The notes under the pieces are model-generated. The model worked only from the letters and a program-made list of their open reading frames with translations. It did not search any database and was not told the DNA's origin. A stretch of 64,000 nucleotides of DNA, from contig DFQH01000006.1 of assembly GCA_002377695.1 (NCBI GenBank), positions 163,342 to 227,341 on the forward strand. Reading direction: 5' to 3'. Origin of the DNA: Citromicrobium sp. UBA3494. GTDB taxonomy: Bacteria > Pseudomonadota > Alphaproteobacteria > Sphingomonadales > Sphingomonadaceae. Shown here piece after piece: positions 8,663 to 17,262 of the stretch. Position 1 is the stretch's first letter. Every line of letters starts with the position of its first letter. The translations under genes were made by a program, and so were the position numbers.

Positions 8663-9091
8663 GTGGCTCACCCCTATGATGTAGAGCGCGCGTCCGATCT
8701 CCATGTCGAATGGTGCCGCGATCTTGCGCAAAGGATGGATGTGCGAACCACGCATCAATCCGGCCCGCAGATGCGCGCCGTTATGCATGAACTGCGCCGC
8801 TCAATGCCACCCGAAGACGTGGTCACCATCGCCAACCAGCTGCCCGCTCTCGAACGCGGCATTTTTCTGCAGGACTGGCGGTTGGACGAGGGGCCGATCG
8901 ACTTGCCCGACGCGGACACCTTCAGAGCCCGTGTTTACGAGCGGGTGAAAGCCCACCATTTCCGCGTGGAGTCGCTGGTGCAGGACGTGTTCTGGCTGTG
9001 GAATGAAAAGCTCGATCCGGCGCGCTCCGACAGGATCTCTGCCGCGCTTCCGGACTGCCTCAAGAGCCTGTGGCCGCAAGGGTCGCCCTAG
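8663..9091 (+). CDS. DUF2267 domain protein
   Basis: A 142-residue protein matching the DUF2267 pattern: LRRSMPPEDVVTIANQLPALERGIFLQDW, then a second helical half with VYERVKAHHF. Family members are soluble helical proteins of unknown role, sometimes next to stress genes. The start is a GTG at 8663 behind GAGGATCACCA; the next in-frame ATG would remove the first 23 residues. It follows the SDR gene by 9 bases and is probably co-transcribed. Confidence 0.8.
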   Translation: MAHPYDVERASDLHVEWCRDLAQRMDVRTTHQSGPQMRAVMHELRRSMPPEDVVTIANQLPALERGIFLQDWRLDEGPIDLPDADTFRARVYERVKAHHFRVESLVQDVFWLWNEKLDPARSDRISAALPDCLKSLWPQGSP

Positions 9092-9107
9092 CCGGATCAC
9101 CTCAATT

Positions 9108-9195
9108 GTCACCCTGAACTTGTTTCAGGGTCCAGTCCTGCCTGCCGATCCGCGACAGGAAGATAGCTGGATGCTGAAACGAGTTCAGCATGACG
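9108..9195. repeat. palindromic intergenic repeat, copy 1
   Basis: The element has two hairpins, CCCTGAA/TTCAGGG and TGCTGAA/TTCAGCA, joined by a short variable stretch and closed by GTCA/TGAC at the ends. A second copy at 10028-10116 is almost identical in both hairpins and differs in the middle. I recall similar REP-like elements from sphingomonad genomes. No reading frame crosses it. Confidence 0.85.
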
Positions 9196-9203
9196 GTCTG
9201 GGG

Positions 9204-9455
9204 TTATTCTGACCGAAACGGCGCCGCAATCTCTGCCGTAATACGTGCCGGGCGCGTGGTCTCGCGGTCGAGCATGACCCAGCGGGTTAGCGCCGACACC
9301 AGCACCTTGCCTTCGCCATCGACGAACTGCACCTCGCGGTCGAAGCGGGCACCCCTCGGCTCACCCGATACGTGGGTGCGGCCATGGGCGATGTCGCAAG
9401 CCTCATGCCACCTCCAGCTTGCGGTCGTGATCGACGCCGATGGGGAGCATTGTGA
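9204..9455 (-). pseudogene. remnant of a duplicated HAD/thioesterase gene pair
   Basis: Read leftward, this holds about 13 codons of a HAD-phosphatase tail ending IGVDHDRKLEVA and a TGA. Directly fused to it are about 62 codons of a thioesterase C-terminus ending EIAAPFRSE and a TAA. Both parts match the ends of the intact HAD gene (IGVDPDAKLEAA) and thioesterase gene (EIAAPFRVD) one kilobase to the right. The whole HAD front and the thioesterase front half are missing. The remaining frame is still open, with mostly conservative differences. There is no start codon or ribosome site for the thioesterase part. Confidence 0.8.
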
Positions 9456-9540
9456 GACGATCCTTCTCCGAAGGGTCGACGCCCTAACCGATAAAGCGCT
9501 GCCCTGCTGCTAGCCGAGCATACCGAAACCTGATCGGGCA

Positions 9541-9571
9541 AGCGGTCGGCCAGCAACGCGGGCCGGCCGCT
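9541..9571. terminator. hairpin downstream of the UVR-motif gene
   Basis: AGCGGTCGGCC pairs with GGCCGGCCGCT with one G-U pair and a 9-base loop. On the plus strand ATTTT follows; on the minus strand, where the neighbouring gene ends at 9601, there is no U-run. It may be a Rho-independent stop for rightward transcription or simply a stable 3-prime end. Confidence 0.35.
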
Positions 9572-9600
9572 ATTTTGGCACGAGCTGACCCTGTAGGTCT

Positions 9601-9873
9601 CTACTTAGGTTTCCGACCGGACGTCTTGAGATCGGGTTTGGCCGGTGGTTTCCAGTCGGGCGGCGTAATCGGCCGTTGCCGGCTTGTGCCGAGGCCCATG
9701 GCGCCCGGCTGCTGGCGTACCAGACCCGACGTGTCGGCCTGCGCGGCCTCTGCGGCATTTGCACCGCCCCGGAGCAGATTGATGCGGTCACGAAGGCGCC
9801 GTGCCTCCTCGAAATCGAGCGAGCGCGCCGCCGCTTCCATTTCGCGTTGGAGATCCTCGATAGTCTTGCTCAT
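9601..9873 (-). CDS. small UVR (UvrB/UvrC) motif protein
   Basis: A 90-residue protein whose first third, IEDLQREMEAAARSLDFEEA followed by RRLRDRINLLR, is a UVR motif, the coiled helical hairpin by which UvrB and UvrC interact. The rest is a Pro/Lys-rich, probably disordered tail. No nuclease or helicase domain is attached, so a role in repair is only a guess. GAGGAG sits immediately before the ATG at 9873; the GTG one codon upstream would leave no spacing. It lies between the duplication remnant and the intact thioesterase. Confidence 0.75.
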   Translation of the reverse strand: MSKTIEDLQREMEAAARSLDFEEARRLRDRINLLRGGANAAEAAQADTSGLVRQQPGAMGLGTSRQRPITPPDWKPPAKPDLKTSGRKPK

Positions 9874-10027
9874 CACTCCTCAACGCACCGATGCGACATC
9901 TGGCCCCGATTGCCGGGGCGCTGCCTCATTTGCGGCAGCATTCGGGTTCTCGGTCTTTCGAATGTGGACCTTCGCAGCCGGATCAGCGCCAACCAAGTAG
10001 CGCAAGCGGACAGGAGCCTCCCGATCC
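9874..10027. other. intergenic gap before repeat copy 2
   Basis: Between the UVR-motif gene and the second palindromic repeat I see no reading frame, hairpin or recognisable promoter apart from ordinary sequence. It probably carries the promoter of the leftward UVR-motif gene. Confidence 0.4.
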
Positions 10028-10116
10028 GTCACCCTGAACTTGTTTCAGGGTCCAGTCCTGAATCCTGAACGTTCGACGACGATGGTGGCTGGATGCTGAA
10101 ACGAGTTCAGCATGAC
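10028..10116. repeat. palindromic intergenic repeat, copy 2
   Basis: Same structure as the element at 9108-9195: CCCTGAA/TTCAGGG, a variable centre, TGCTGAA/TTCAGCA, and GTCA/TGAC ends. It lies 6 bases past the thioesterase stop, exactly where copy 1 lies relative to the thioesterase remnant. The repeat was therefore probably copied together with the gene pair. Confidence 0.85.
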
Positions 10117-10122
10117 GCTTCA

Positions 10123-10530
10123 TCAATCCACCCGAAACGGCGCCGCGATCTCTGCGGTGATCCGCTGCGGGCGCATCGTCTCGCGGTCGAGCATGGCCCA
10201 GCGGGTCAGCGCGGAGACCATCACCTTGCCCTCGTCATCGACGAACTGCACCTCGCGGTCGAAGCGCGCGCCGCGCGGCTCGCCCGAGACGCGGGTGCGG
10301 CCGTGTGCGATCTCGCCCTCGCGGATATTGCCGCGATAGTCGATCTCGTGGCGGCTCACGACCCAGATGTATTTCTCGCGGTGTTCCTCGGGCGCGATGG
10401 CGTTCCAGTGGGCGACCGCGATGTCCTGAATCCAGCTGACCCAGACCGCGTTGTTGACGTGGCCCAGCTCGTCGATGTGCTCCGGGCTCGCCGTGACATC
10501 GTGCTCGAACGCCCAGTCGTTCCCGCTCAC
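10123..10530 (-). CDS. acyl-CoA thioesterase (hotdog fold)
   Basis: A 135-residue single-domain hotdog thioesterase of the 4-hydroxybenzoyl-CoA thioesterase/YbgC type. The pattern ELGHVNNAVWVSWIQDIAVAHW carries the HxN pair expected in the active-site helix, and VSRHEIDYRGNIREGE follows. It should release free acids from acyl-CoA; the chain length is unknown. The start is the GTG at 10530 behind GAGGAGGCTGGC, 10 bases after the HAD stop. The longer frame into the HAD gene is not used. A decayed second copy lies at 9204-9455. Confidence 0.87.
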   Translation of the reverse strand: MSGNDWAFEHDVTASPEHIDELGHVNNAVWVSWIQDIAVAHWNAIAPEEHREKYIWVVSRHEIDYRGNIREGEIAHGRTRVSGEPRGARFDREVQFVDDEGKVMVSALTRWAMLDRETMRPQRITAEIAAPFRVD

Positions 10531-10540
10531 GCCAGCCTCC

Positions 10541-11185
10541 TCACGCTGCCTCCAGCTTGGCGTCCGGATCGACGCCGATGCTGCGCAGGTCCGCCTCGGC
10601 CTGAGCGGTGGTGGTGAAGACGAAGGCTTCCATCCCCACCGCCTTGGCACCCGCGACGTTCTTTTGCAGGTCGTCGAAGAACACGCATTCTTCCGGCACC
10701 AGGCCATAGGTTTCGGTCAGCCAGGTATACATGCGAGGATCGGGCTTGAGCGTGGAGTGATCGGCGGAGACGCACGCGCCGTCGAACAGAGGCCAGAAGT
10801 CGTAGCGCCCGCGCAGGTAGGCGACGATCTCGTGCACATTGTCGGTGATCGCGTAGATGCCGTAGCCGCTCGCCTTCAGGCGGCGCATCAGCGGGGGCGT
10901 TTCCTCGATCAGGTGGAGGCTTTCGAACAGCGCGGAGACCAGCCGGTCGCAGGTCTTCCGGTCGAAGCCGTGACGTTCCCCGAACATGCGCTGGGTTTCG
11001 GTAAGGCTCATCGCGCCGCGATTGAGCGCACGGAAGATGTCGCCTCCGAACAGGTCCTGGCTGGTGATCCCGTCGGGCAGGTCCTTGCCGAAAGCAAGCT
11101 CGACGATTCGCTCCGGCTCCCACCGGACGATGACATTGCCGACATCGAAGACGACGTTTCGGATGGGGGTGGCGCGCTCGGTCAT
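10541..11185 (-). CDS. HAD family hydrolase
   Basis: A 214-residue haloacid-dehalogenase-superfamily phosphatase of the YihX-like group. Motif I is FDVGNVIVRW with the nucleophile Asp, motif II lies in ITDN, the Lys is in STLKPDPRMY, and the acidic motif IV is FFDDLQKN. The cap is the small helical type inserted after motif I. It likely dephosphorylates a sugar phosphate or similar metabolite. It precedes the thioesterase in a two-gene unit, and the same pair was once duplicated next door. Confidence 0.88.
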   Translation of the reverse strand: MTERATPIRNVVFDVGNVIVRWEPERIVELAFGKDLPDGITSQDLFGGDIFRALNRGAMSLTETQRMFGERHGFDRKTCDRLVSALFESLHLIEETPPLMRRLKASGYGIYAITDNVHEIVAYLRGRYDFWPLFDGACVSADHSTLKPDPRMYTWLTETYGLVPEECVFFDDLQKNVAGAKAVGMEAFVFTTTAQAEADLRSIGVDPDAKLEAA

Positions 11186-11257
11186 GCGGTCTCGCTAAGC
11201 TGAAGGGTTCGGGTCTCAGCCGGTCCCATAGAAGCGCAGCGCACGCCGATCCACCGC

Positions 11258-12655
11258 TCAGTCGGCCACCGCCGCGCACCCGGGGGCGGAACGGCCCACC
11301 CGGGCGAGCATGGCGCACAGGTCGCGCTGGGGATCGTCGGTGCCCCGATAGACGAAGTGCTTCAGCTGCGCGGCCAGTTCTTCATCCCCGCTCTCCGCGA
11401 CCAGCTGCCCCAGCCAGTCGTCGACCGAAACGATCCCGTCTCCGCCCGCATCCTTGCGGTTGGAGGCGACCAGTGCGGCGACGAAATCGAAGAAGTCGCG
11501 CCCGCCATTCGTCTGCGCCGCACCCTCCGCAATCATGCCGATCACCGTTCCGCAGGCATAGTAGGCGTCGTAGTCGCGCCGCTCGTCGGCTTCGGCCAGC
11601 GGTTTGGAAACCGACATGGCGAGGCAGCTTTGCCATGTATTCGCAAGGTCGGCGCCTGCATCGTAATCGGGGTCGATCCGTTCGATCAGACGGTAGGCGA
11701 GCAGGTTGGCTCCACCTTCGGTAATCCATGAATCGGCGGCGGACTCGTACTCGACCGTCTGCCCCAGCCAGAAATGCGCGCCTTCGTGGGCGATGAACCA
11801 GCGTACGCCCTGCAGAGCCTGCACGTTCTCCTCCACCAGCCCGTCGCCTTCCAGACGCACGGTCAGTAGGCCCGCCAACACGCTGCCGCCCTGGCTGACG
11901 ACGCCCGGCGTCGCCCCCGCCCAGCTCGAAAGCACCATAGGCTTGCCGCTGCCCGCCTGGTCGCCCAGCCGGTCGGCATAGATCGCGAAGGTCTGCGGCA
12001 GGAAATCGAGCAGTTCGCGGCGCAGCCACGCAGGCGTCTGCGGATCGATGATCGCGGTGAGATGGTCGGTCGAGATGGGCTGCGGATCGCCGAAGACGAC
12101 GTAGGTAGCATCGTCACGCGTGGTCGCTGCCCGGTGGCGCTGACCCTTGTAGAGCAATGGCCCTGCCGCATCGCGGAAGACCATCTCCGTCTCCGGCCCC
12201 TCTTCCGCCATTTCCTGCGTTTCGCGGAGCCACGGCATCACCGCGAAGTGGCCGGTGAACAGGGCCAGGGTGCCGTCGGTGAACCGCAAGGCAGGGTCGT
12301 AATCGGCCAGCAGGTCGTCGGCAAACGGGACGAACCGCACGGTCACTTTGCGCGGGACGGTTCCGTCATCGGCCAGCAGTACGTCGGTCTCGCCGATCCG
12401 TTGCAGCGAAACGCCATCGGTCTCGACCGTCCAGCTCAATTCGCGCCACCCTGAATTTTGCCGCCGCGCCCGGTTGGAGCGCGGAAAGGCCCACCCTTGC
12501 GCATCGCTCGGGAAATGGAACGTCGCGCTCCAGCCGCCCGCATCGTACACCACCTCGACCCGCACCGGCGGTTCGTCGGGCGTGTCCTGCGCCGTCGCGA
12601 TGGCCGGGCACACGAGCGCGAACAGCGCGGCGACCATCACCACGAGGCGCGCCAT
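11258..12655 (-). CDS. secreted M1-like zinc metallopeptidase
   Basis: A 465-residue protein with a signal peptide ending near PAIATAQ. The metal site is HEGAHFWLGQ followed by ITEGGAN, which gives HExxH-18-E, the gluzincin arrangement of M1 aminopeptidases. The M1 GAMEN exopeptidase motif is not seen and the protein is much shorter than a full M1 enzyme, so the specificity may differ. The ATG follows the stop of the oligopeptidase gene by one base and has no ribosome site, which points to coupled translation. Probably periplasmic. Confidence 0.75.
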   Translation of the reverse strand: MARLVVMVAALFALVCPAIATAQDTPDEPPVRVEVVYDAGGWSATFHFPSDAQGWAFPRSNRARRQNSGWRELSWTVETDGVSLQRIGETDVLLADDGTVPRKVTVRFVPFADDLLADYDPALRFTDGTLALFTGHFAVMPWLRETQEMAEEGPETEMVFRDAAGPLLYKGQRHRAATTRDDATYVVFGDPQPISTDHLTAIIDPQTPAWLRRELLDFLPQTFAIYADRLGDQAGSGKPMVLSSWAGATPGVVSQGGSVLAGLLTVRLEGDGLVEENVQALQGVRWFIAHEGAHFWLGQTVEYESAADSWITEGGANLLAYRLIERIDPDYDAGADLANTWQSCLAMSVSKPLAEADERRDYDAYYACGTVIGMIAEGAAQTNGGRDFFDFVAALVASNRKDAGGDGIVSVDDWLGQLVAESGDEELAAQLKHFVYRGTDDPQRDLCAMLARVGRSAPGCAAVAD

Positions 12656-12656
12656 G

Positions 12657-14828
12657 TCAGTCGACCACGCCCAGCTGCGTCAGGATGAAGGCGAATTCCT
12701 CCGCGGTCTCGTACAGCGAGGCGAAGCGCCCGGACTTGCCGCCGTGGCCTGCGCCCATATTGGTCTTGAGCAGCAGCGTGTTGTTATCGGTCTTGGTCGC
12801 GCGCAGCTTGGCGACCCACTTGGCGGGCTCCCAATAGGTCACGCGCGGATCGTTGAGGCCCGCGGTGACCAGCAGCGGCGGATAATCCTGCGCCACGACC
12901 TGGTCGTAAGGCGAGTAGCTGAGCATGTAGGCGAAGGCCTGCTTGCTCTCGATCGGGTTGCCCCACTCGGGCCATTCGCCGGGCGTCAGCGGCAGGTCCT
13001 TGTCGAGCATCGTGTTGAGCACATCGACGAAGGGCACATGCGCGGCCACGGCACCCCACAGATCGGGATCGGTGTTGACCACCACGCCCATCAGCTCGCC
13101 CCCGGCGCTGCCGCCGCTGGCGCTGATCTGGCCCTTTTCGGTATAGCCCGCGTCGATCAGGCCCTTGGCGACATCGACGAAATCCTCGAACGTGTTGGTC
13201 CGCTCGTTCAGCTTGCCCTGCAGGTACCAGCGGCGGCCGAGATCGTCGCCGCCGCGGATATGCGCGATGGCATAGGCCATGCCGCGATCGACCAGGCTGA
13301 GCCGGCTGGTGGAGAAGCCCGGCGGAACGGCGTAGCCATAGGCGCCGTAGGCATAGAGGTGCAGCGGGCCGGCCCCGGCGGGGCGATCCTTGCGCATCAC
13401 CACGCTGACCGGAACCTGCGTGCCGTCGCGCGCGGTGATCGTCAGCCGCTCGGTCTTGTACTGCGTCGCGTCGTAGCCGCTGGGAATTTCCTGCTGCTTG
13501 AGCAGTTCGAGCGCGCCGGTCTTCACGTCGTAGTCGTAGACCGATCCGGGCGTGACCATGCTCTGGTACGATAGGCGCAGCTTCTGCATGTCGTATTCGG
13601 GGTTGTTCGACAGCCCGGCAACAAAGCTCGCTTCGGGGAAGCGAATCGGCGTCATGTCGTCCGCATCGTCGTAGGCGCGCAGCTGAACCTGATCGAGCCC
13701 GGCGAGCCGCCCTTCGGTGACGTAGAAGTCCTTGAACAGCTCGAAATCGGTCAGGTAGAAATCGTCCGATCCTTCGATCAGCGTGGTCCACTCGCCCGGA
13801 TTGGCGAGCGGCGCGGTCGCCATGCGGAAATTGATGTGGTCGTCGTTGGTGTGGATGAACAGCGTGTTGTCGCGCACATCGACATCGTATTCGACGCCCT
13901 TCTTCCGCGCCTTCACGAGCGTCTGCTCGCCGGTCGGGTTGTCGGCGGGGACCAGCCAGACTTCGCTCGTCTCGTTGTCGCCCGTGCCGATCACCAGCCA
14001 GTCTTCCTGCGCGGAGAGGCCTGCGCCCACGCGGAAGCCTTCGTCCTCCTCGCGGAATATCTCGACATCTTCGGAAACATCGGTGCCGAGCCTGTGCAGG
14101 CGGACATTGTCGACGCGCCAGTTCTCGTTCGCCTTGCCGTAGGCGATCATCGTGTCGTTCGCGAGCCAGGTGAGGCCCGAGAGCGTTTCGGGAATCACAT
14201 CGTCCAGCAGCTCGCCGGTCTGCAAGTCCTTCACCCGCGCGGTGAACCGCTCCGACCCGTTGTCGTCGGCCGAGTAGGCGAGATAGCGCCCGTCCTTGCT
14301 GACCGAGAACGCGCCGAGGCGGAAATAGTCCTTGCCCTCGGCGAGCTGGTTCTCGTCCAGCAGCAGCTGCGGCTCACCGCCCGCCACCGGCTTGCGATAG
14401 TGCAGCCGGTATTCCTTGCCTTCTTCGAACTCGGACCAGTAGAGCCAGTCGCCATCCTTCTGCGGCACCGTGGAATCGTCTTCCTTGATGCGGCCCTTCA
14501 TCTCTTCGAACAACTGATCCACCAGTGCCTGGTGCGGCGCCATCTGCGCTTCGAACCAGGCGTTTTCCTGATTCAGATATTCGAGCACGTCCTCGTCATC
14601 GACGACCGGGTAGGACTGGTCTTTCAACCAGTGATAGGGATCGCTCAGGGTGATCCCGTGGGTGGTGAAGGAATAGTCGCGGCGCTCTGCCACGGGAGGG
14701 GAAGTAGGCGCTGTCTCGCTCACGCTGGTATCGGCTCCGCTCGATTGGGCCGCTGCCATTGCCGGCATGATCAATGCGGACGTGGTCAGCATCGACAGGG
14801 CGATGGCTGCGGTGAAAAGCTTGCTCAT
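12657..14828 (-). CDS. ptrB: S9 prolyl oligopeptidase family protein (oligopeptidase B-like)
   Basis: A 723-residue serine peptidase with an N-terminal beta-propeller and a C-terminal alpha/beta-hydrolase domain. The nucleophile lies in SASGGSAGGELMG, with the Asp in TAGLNDPRVTYWE and the His in GAGHGGKSGRF. The stretch MLDKDLPLTPGEWPEWGNP is characteristic of oligopeptidase B, which cuts after basic residues. Unlike the cytoplasmic Escherichia coli enzyme it has a signal peptide (cut near MPAMAAAQ), so it should act in the periplasm. A GGGGGAG site precedes the ATG. It is first in an operon with the M1-like peptidase. Confidence 0.92.
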   Translation of the reverse strand: MSKLFTAAIALSMLTTSALIMPAMAAAQSSGADTSVSETAPTSPPVAERRDYSFTTHGITLSDPYHWLKDQSYPVVDDEDVLEYLNQENAWFEAQMAPHQALVDQLFEEMKGRIKEDDSTVPQKDGDWLYWSEFEEGKEYRLHYRKPVAGGEPQLLLDENQLAEGKDYFRLGAFSVSKDGRYLAYSADDNGSERFTARVKDLQTGELLDDVIPETLSGLTWLANDTMIAYGKANENWRVDNVRLHRLGTDVSEDVEIFREEDEGFRVGAGLSAQEDWLVIGTGDNETSEVWLVPADNPTGEQTLVKARKKGVEYDVDVRDNTLFIHTNDDHINFRMATAPLANPGEWTTLIEGSDDFYLTDFELFKDFYVTEGRLAGLDQVQLRAYDDADDMTPIRFPEASFVAGLSNNPEYDMQKLRLSYQSMVTPGSVYDYDVKTGALELLKQQEIPSGYDATQYKTERLTITARDGTQVPVSVVMRKDRPAGAGPLHLYAYGAYGYAVPPGFSTSRLSLVDRGMAYAIAHIRGGDDLGRRWYLQGKLNERTNTFEDFVDVAKGLIDAGYTEKGQISASGGSAGGELMGVVVNTDPDLWGAVAAHVPFVDVLNTMLDKDLPLTPGEWPEWGNPIESKQAFAYMLSYSPYDQVVAQDYPPLLVTAGLNDPRVTYWEPAKWVAKLRATKTDNNTLLLKTNMGAGHGGKSGRFASLYETAEEFAFILTQLGVVD

Positions 14829-14938
14829 GTTCGGCTCCCCCTCTGGGCGATGCGACGCGGCTTTGAAAGCCTTGCTTTGCCGGGGTATGACCCCAGATCA
14901 TTCCCATAGCCAGACTTTCGAATGACAGGATCGACCAA

Positions 14939-16783
14939 ATGCTGATGCAGACCCACGAAGCCCGCCTTTCCGCCCTGCGCGAGGAACTGAAAAAGCGCGG
15001 GCTGGACGGGTTCTGCGTGCCCATCGCCGATGCCCACATGAGCGAATATGTGGGCGAGGATGCGCAGCGCCTGCGCTGGCTGACCGGCTTCGGTGGCTCT
15101 GCGGGCAGCGCGGCGGTGCTGCCCGACAAGGCGGCGATCTTCGTCGACGGGCGCTATACCGTGCAGGTGCGCGACCAGGTTGAAGAACGCCTGTTCGAAT
15201 ACCGCGGCGTTCCGAAGGACAGCCCGGCGGCCTGGCTGGCCCGCAATGCGCAGGAAGGCGCGAAGATCGGCTACGACGCATGGCTCGCCACCCCGGGCTG
15301 GGTCCGCTCCACGACGGCCGCGCTGGAAAAGGTGGGGGCGAAACTGGTCGCGGTCGACGGCAATCCGATCGACGCGGTGTGGCAGGACCGGCCCGCGCAA
15401 AGCGATGCGGCGGCGCGGGTCCATGCAGACGAACACGCAGGCCGCAATGCACAGGACAAGCGGCAGGCCATCGCCGACTGGCTGACCGAGGAAAAGCTCG
15501 ACGCGGTCGTGCTCAGCGCGCTCGACTCGGTCGGCTGGGCCTTCAACATTCGCGGGGCCGATATCGCGCATACCCCCGTTGCGATGGCCTTCGCGCTGGT
15601 TTCGCAGGACGGCACGGCGCAGCTCTTCATCGACGAGAACAAGGTCTCGCCCGAGCTGAAGCAGCATCTGGGCAATGCGGTGAGCATCCGTCCCCGCACC
15701 GAATTCGAGACTGCGCTGGGCGAAGTGGGCGACAAGCGCATCGCGCTCGACCCGGAATACGGCGTCGCGGCCATCGCGCAGGCGCTGGAAGCGGGCGGCG
15801 CGAAGGTGGTCGAGACGCGCGACCCCACGATTCTGCCGCGCGCGATCAAGAACGAGGCCGAGGTGGAGGGCCACCGCGATGCGCAGGCGCGCGACGGGGC
15901 GGCCGTCTCCCGCTTCCTCGCCTGGATCGAGGCCGAGGCTCCCTCGGGCACAATCGACGAGCTGACCGCGGCGGCCAAGCTGCTGGAATTCCGGTCGGTC
16001 GATGGCGACCTGAAGGATACCTCCTTCGACACCATTTCGGCTGCAGCGGGCCACGCCGCGCTGCCGCACTACAAGGTGGACGAGGACAGCAATATCACGA
16101 TCCCGCCGGGCAGCATCTTCCTGTGCGATTCGGGCGGCCAGTACATCGGCGAAACCGGCGCTGGCACCACCGACATCACCCGCACCGTGTGGGTCGGCAG
16201 CAAGGACGGCGACGCGCAGCCCACGGCGGAGATGAAGGACCGCTTCACCCGCGTCCTGAAGGGCCATATCGCCATTGCGCAGGCGATCTTCCCCGAAGGC
16301 ACCACGGGCGGCCAGCTCGATACGCTGGCACGCCATGCGCTGTGGCAGGTCGGCTGCGACTACGCCCACGGCACCGGCCACGGCGTGGGCAGCGCGCTGG
16401 GCGTGCACGAGGGCCCGCAGCGGATCGCCAAGACCACCGGTTCGCAGGGCGGCACGACCGAGCCTCTTGCGGCAGGCATGATCTGCTCGAACGAGCCCGG
16501 CTACTACAAGGCGGGCGAATTCGGCATCCGGATCGAAAACCTAGTCCTGATCGAGGAGCGCGAGATCGAGAATGCCGACGAGGGCACGTGGTTCGGGTTC
16601 GAGAACCTGACCTGGGTGCCGATCGACCGCACGCTTATCGATGTCGATCTGCTGACGCCCGAGGAACGCGACTGGGTCGACCACTACCACGCCTGCTGCC
16701 GCGAGATCCTGAGCGCGCGCCTTGCCGAAACCGGAGACACCCAGGCGACCGACTGGCTGGAGCGGCACACGCAGCCGCTCTGA
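14939..16783 (+). CDS. pepP: Xaa-Pro aminopeptidase (M24B)
   Basis: A 614-residue aminopeptidase P of the long, eukaryote-like class: two creatinase-type N-terminal domains and a pita-bread metallopeptidase domain. The dinuclear metal ligands are visible in LCDSGGQY, GTTDITRTVW, GTGHGVGSALGVHEG, NEPGYYKAG and IRIENL. It releases N-terminal residues preceding proline and appears cytoplasmic, with no signal peptide. It is divergent from the oligopeptidase gene across 110 bases, so the two peptide-degrading units may share control. Confidence 0.93.
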   Translation: MLMQTHEARLSALREELKKRGLDGFCVPIADAHMSEYVGEDAQRLRWLTGFGGSAGSAAVLPDKAAIFVDGRYTVQVRDQVEERLFEYRGVPKDSPAAWLARNAQEGAKIGYDAWLATPGWVRSTTAALEKVGAKLVAVDGNPIDAVWQDRPAQSDAAARVHADEHAGRNAQDKRQAIADWLTEEKLDAVVLSALDSVGWAFNIRGADIAHTPVAMAFALVSQDGTAQLFIDENKVSPELKQHLGNAVSIRPRTEFETALGEVGDKRIALDPEYGVAAIAQALEAGGAKVVETRDPTILPRAIKNEAEVEGHRDAQARDGAAVSRFLAWIEAEAPSGTIDELTAAAKLLEFRSVDGDLKDTSFDTISAAAGHAALPHYKVDEDSNITIPPGSIFLCDSGGQYIGETGAGTTDITRTVWVGSKDGDAQPTAEMKDRFTRVLKGHIAIAQAIFPEGTTGGQLDTLARHALWQVGCDYAHGTGHGVGSALGVHEGPQRIAKTTGSQGGTTEPLAAGMICSNEPGYYKAGEFGIRIENLVLIEEREIENADEGTWFGFENLTWVPIDRTLIDVDLLTPEERDWVDHYHACCREILSARLAETGDTQATDWLERHTQPL

Positions 16784-16858
16784 GGGTGCTTGCCGACCGG
16801 CAAGTGTTCGCGTAATGTTCCCGTTCTTACGAGGGTCGCGACTCGGGAGAATGAGACC

Positions 16859-17254
16859 ATGATCGGTTACGTAACGCTGGGGACCAACGATCTGCAGGGC
16901 AACGCGCCCTTCTACGATGCCATCGCCAGGGAAATGGGCACTGGCCGGATGATGGAATTCGACAGTTTCATCGCCTGGGGCGAGCCTGACGGCGCGGCGG
17001 GCGTTGCCCTGACCAGGCCCTATGACGGCAAGACGGCCACCGTGGGCAACGGCACGATGGTGGCGCTGCAGGCGAAGGACAAGGACCAGGTCCACCGCTT
17101 GCACGAAATCGCGCTGGCCAATGGCGGAACCGACGAAGGTGCCCCCGGCCCGCGCGGCGAGGCGGACGAGAACGGGCTGGTGTTCTACGCCGCCTATTTC
17201 CGCGACCGCGACGGCAACAAGCTCAACGCCTTCTGCATGACCCCCAACGGGTAG
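16859..17254 (+). CDS. VOC (glyoxalase/bleomycin-resistance) family protein
   Basis: A 131-residue single VOC domain: MIGYVTLGTNDLQGNAPFYD at the start and YAAYFRDRDGNKLNAFC at the end, the two beta-alpha-beta-beta-beta halves of the fold. The usual first metal His is absent from strand one. Members can be lyases, dioxygenases or binding proteins; no substrate is evident. The ATG follows GGGAGAATGAGACC. The cupin gene starts 8 bases after its stop, so the two are probably co-transcribed. Confidence 0.82.
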   Translation: MIGYVTLGTNDLQGNAPFYDAIAREMGTGRMMEFDSFIAWGEPDGAAGVALTRPYDGKTATVGNGTMVALQAKDKDQVHRLHEIALANGGTDEGAPGPRGEADENGLVFYAAYFRDRDGNKLNAFCMTPNG

Positions 17255-17262
17255 CGGGGCGG

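Noticed and set aside
9287..9556. An 89-residue minus-strand open frame
   Set aside because: It is out of frame with the thioesterase and HAD remnants, which explain this stretch better, and it has no ribosome site.
14825..16408. A 527-residue open frame antisense to the Xaa-Pro aminopeptidase
   Set aside because: The plus-strand frame has all metal-ligand motifs of M24B, and the antisense product is Arg/Ala-rich with no recognisable domain.
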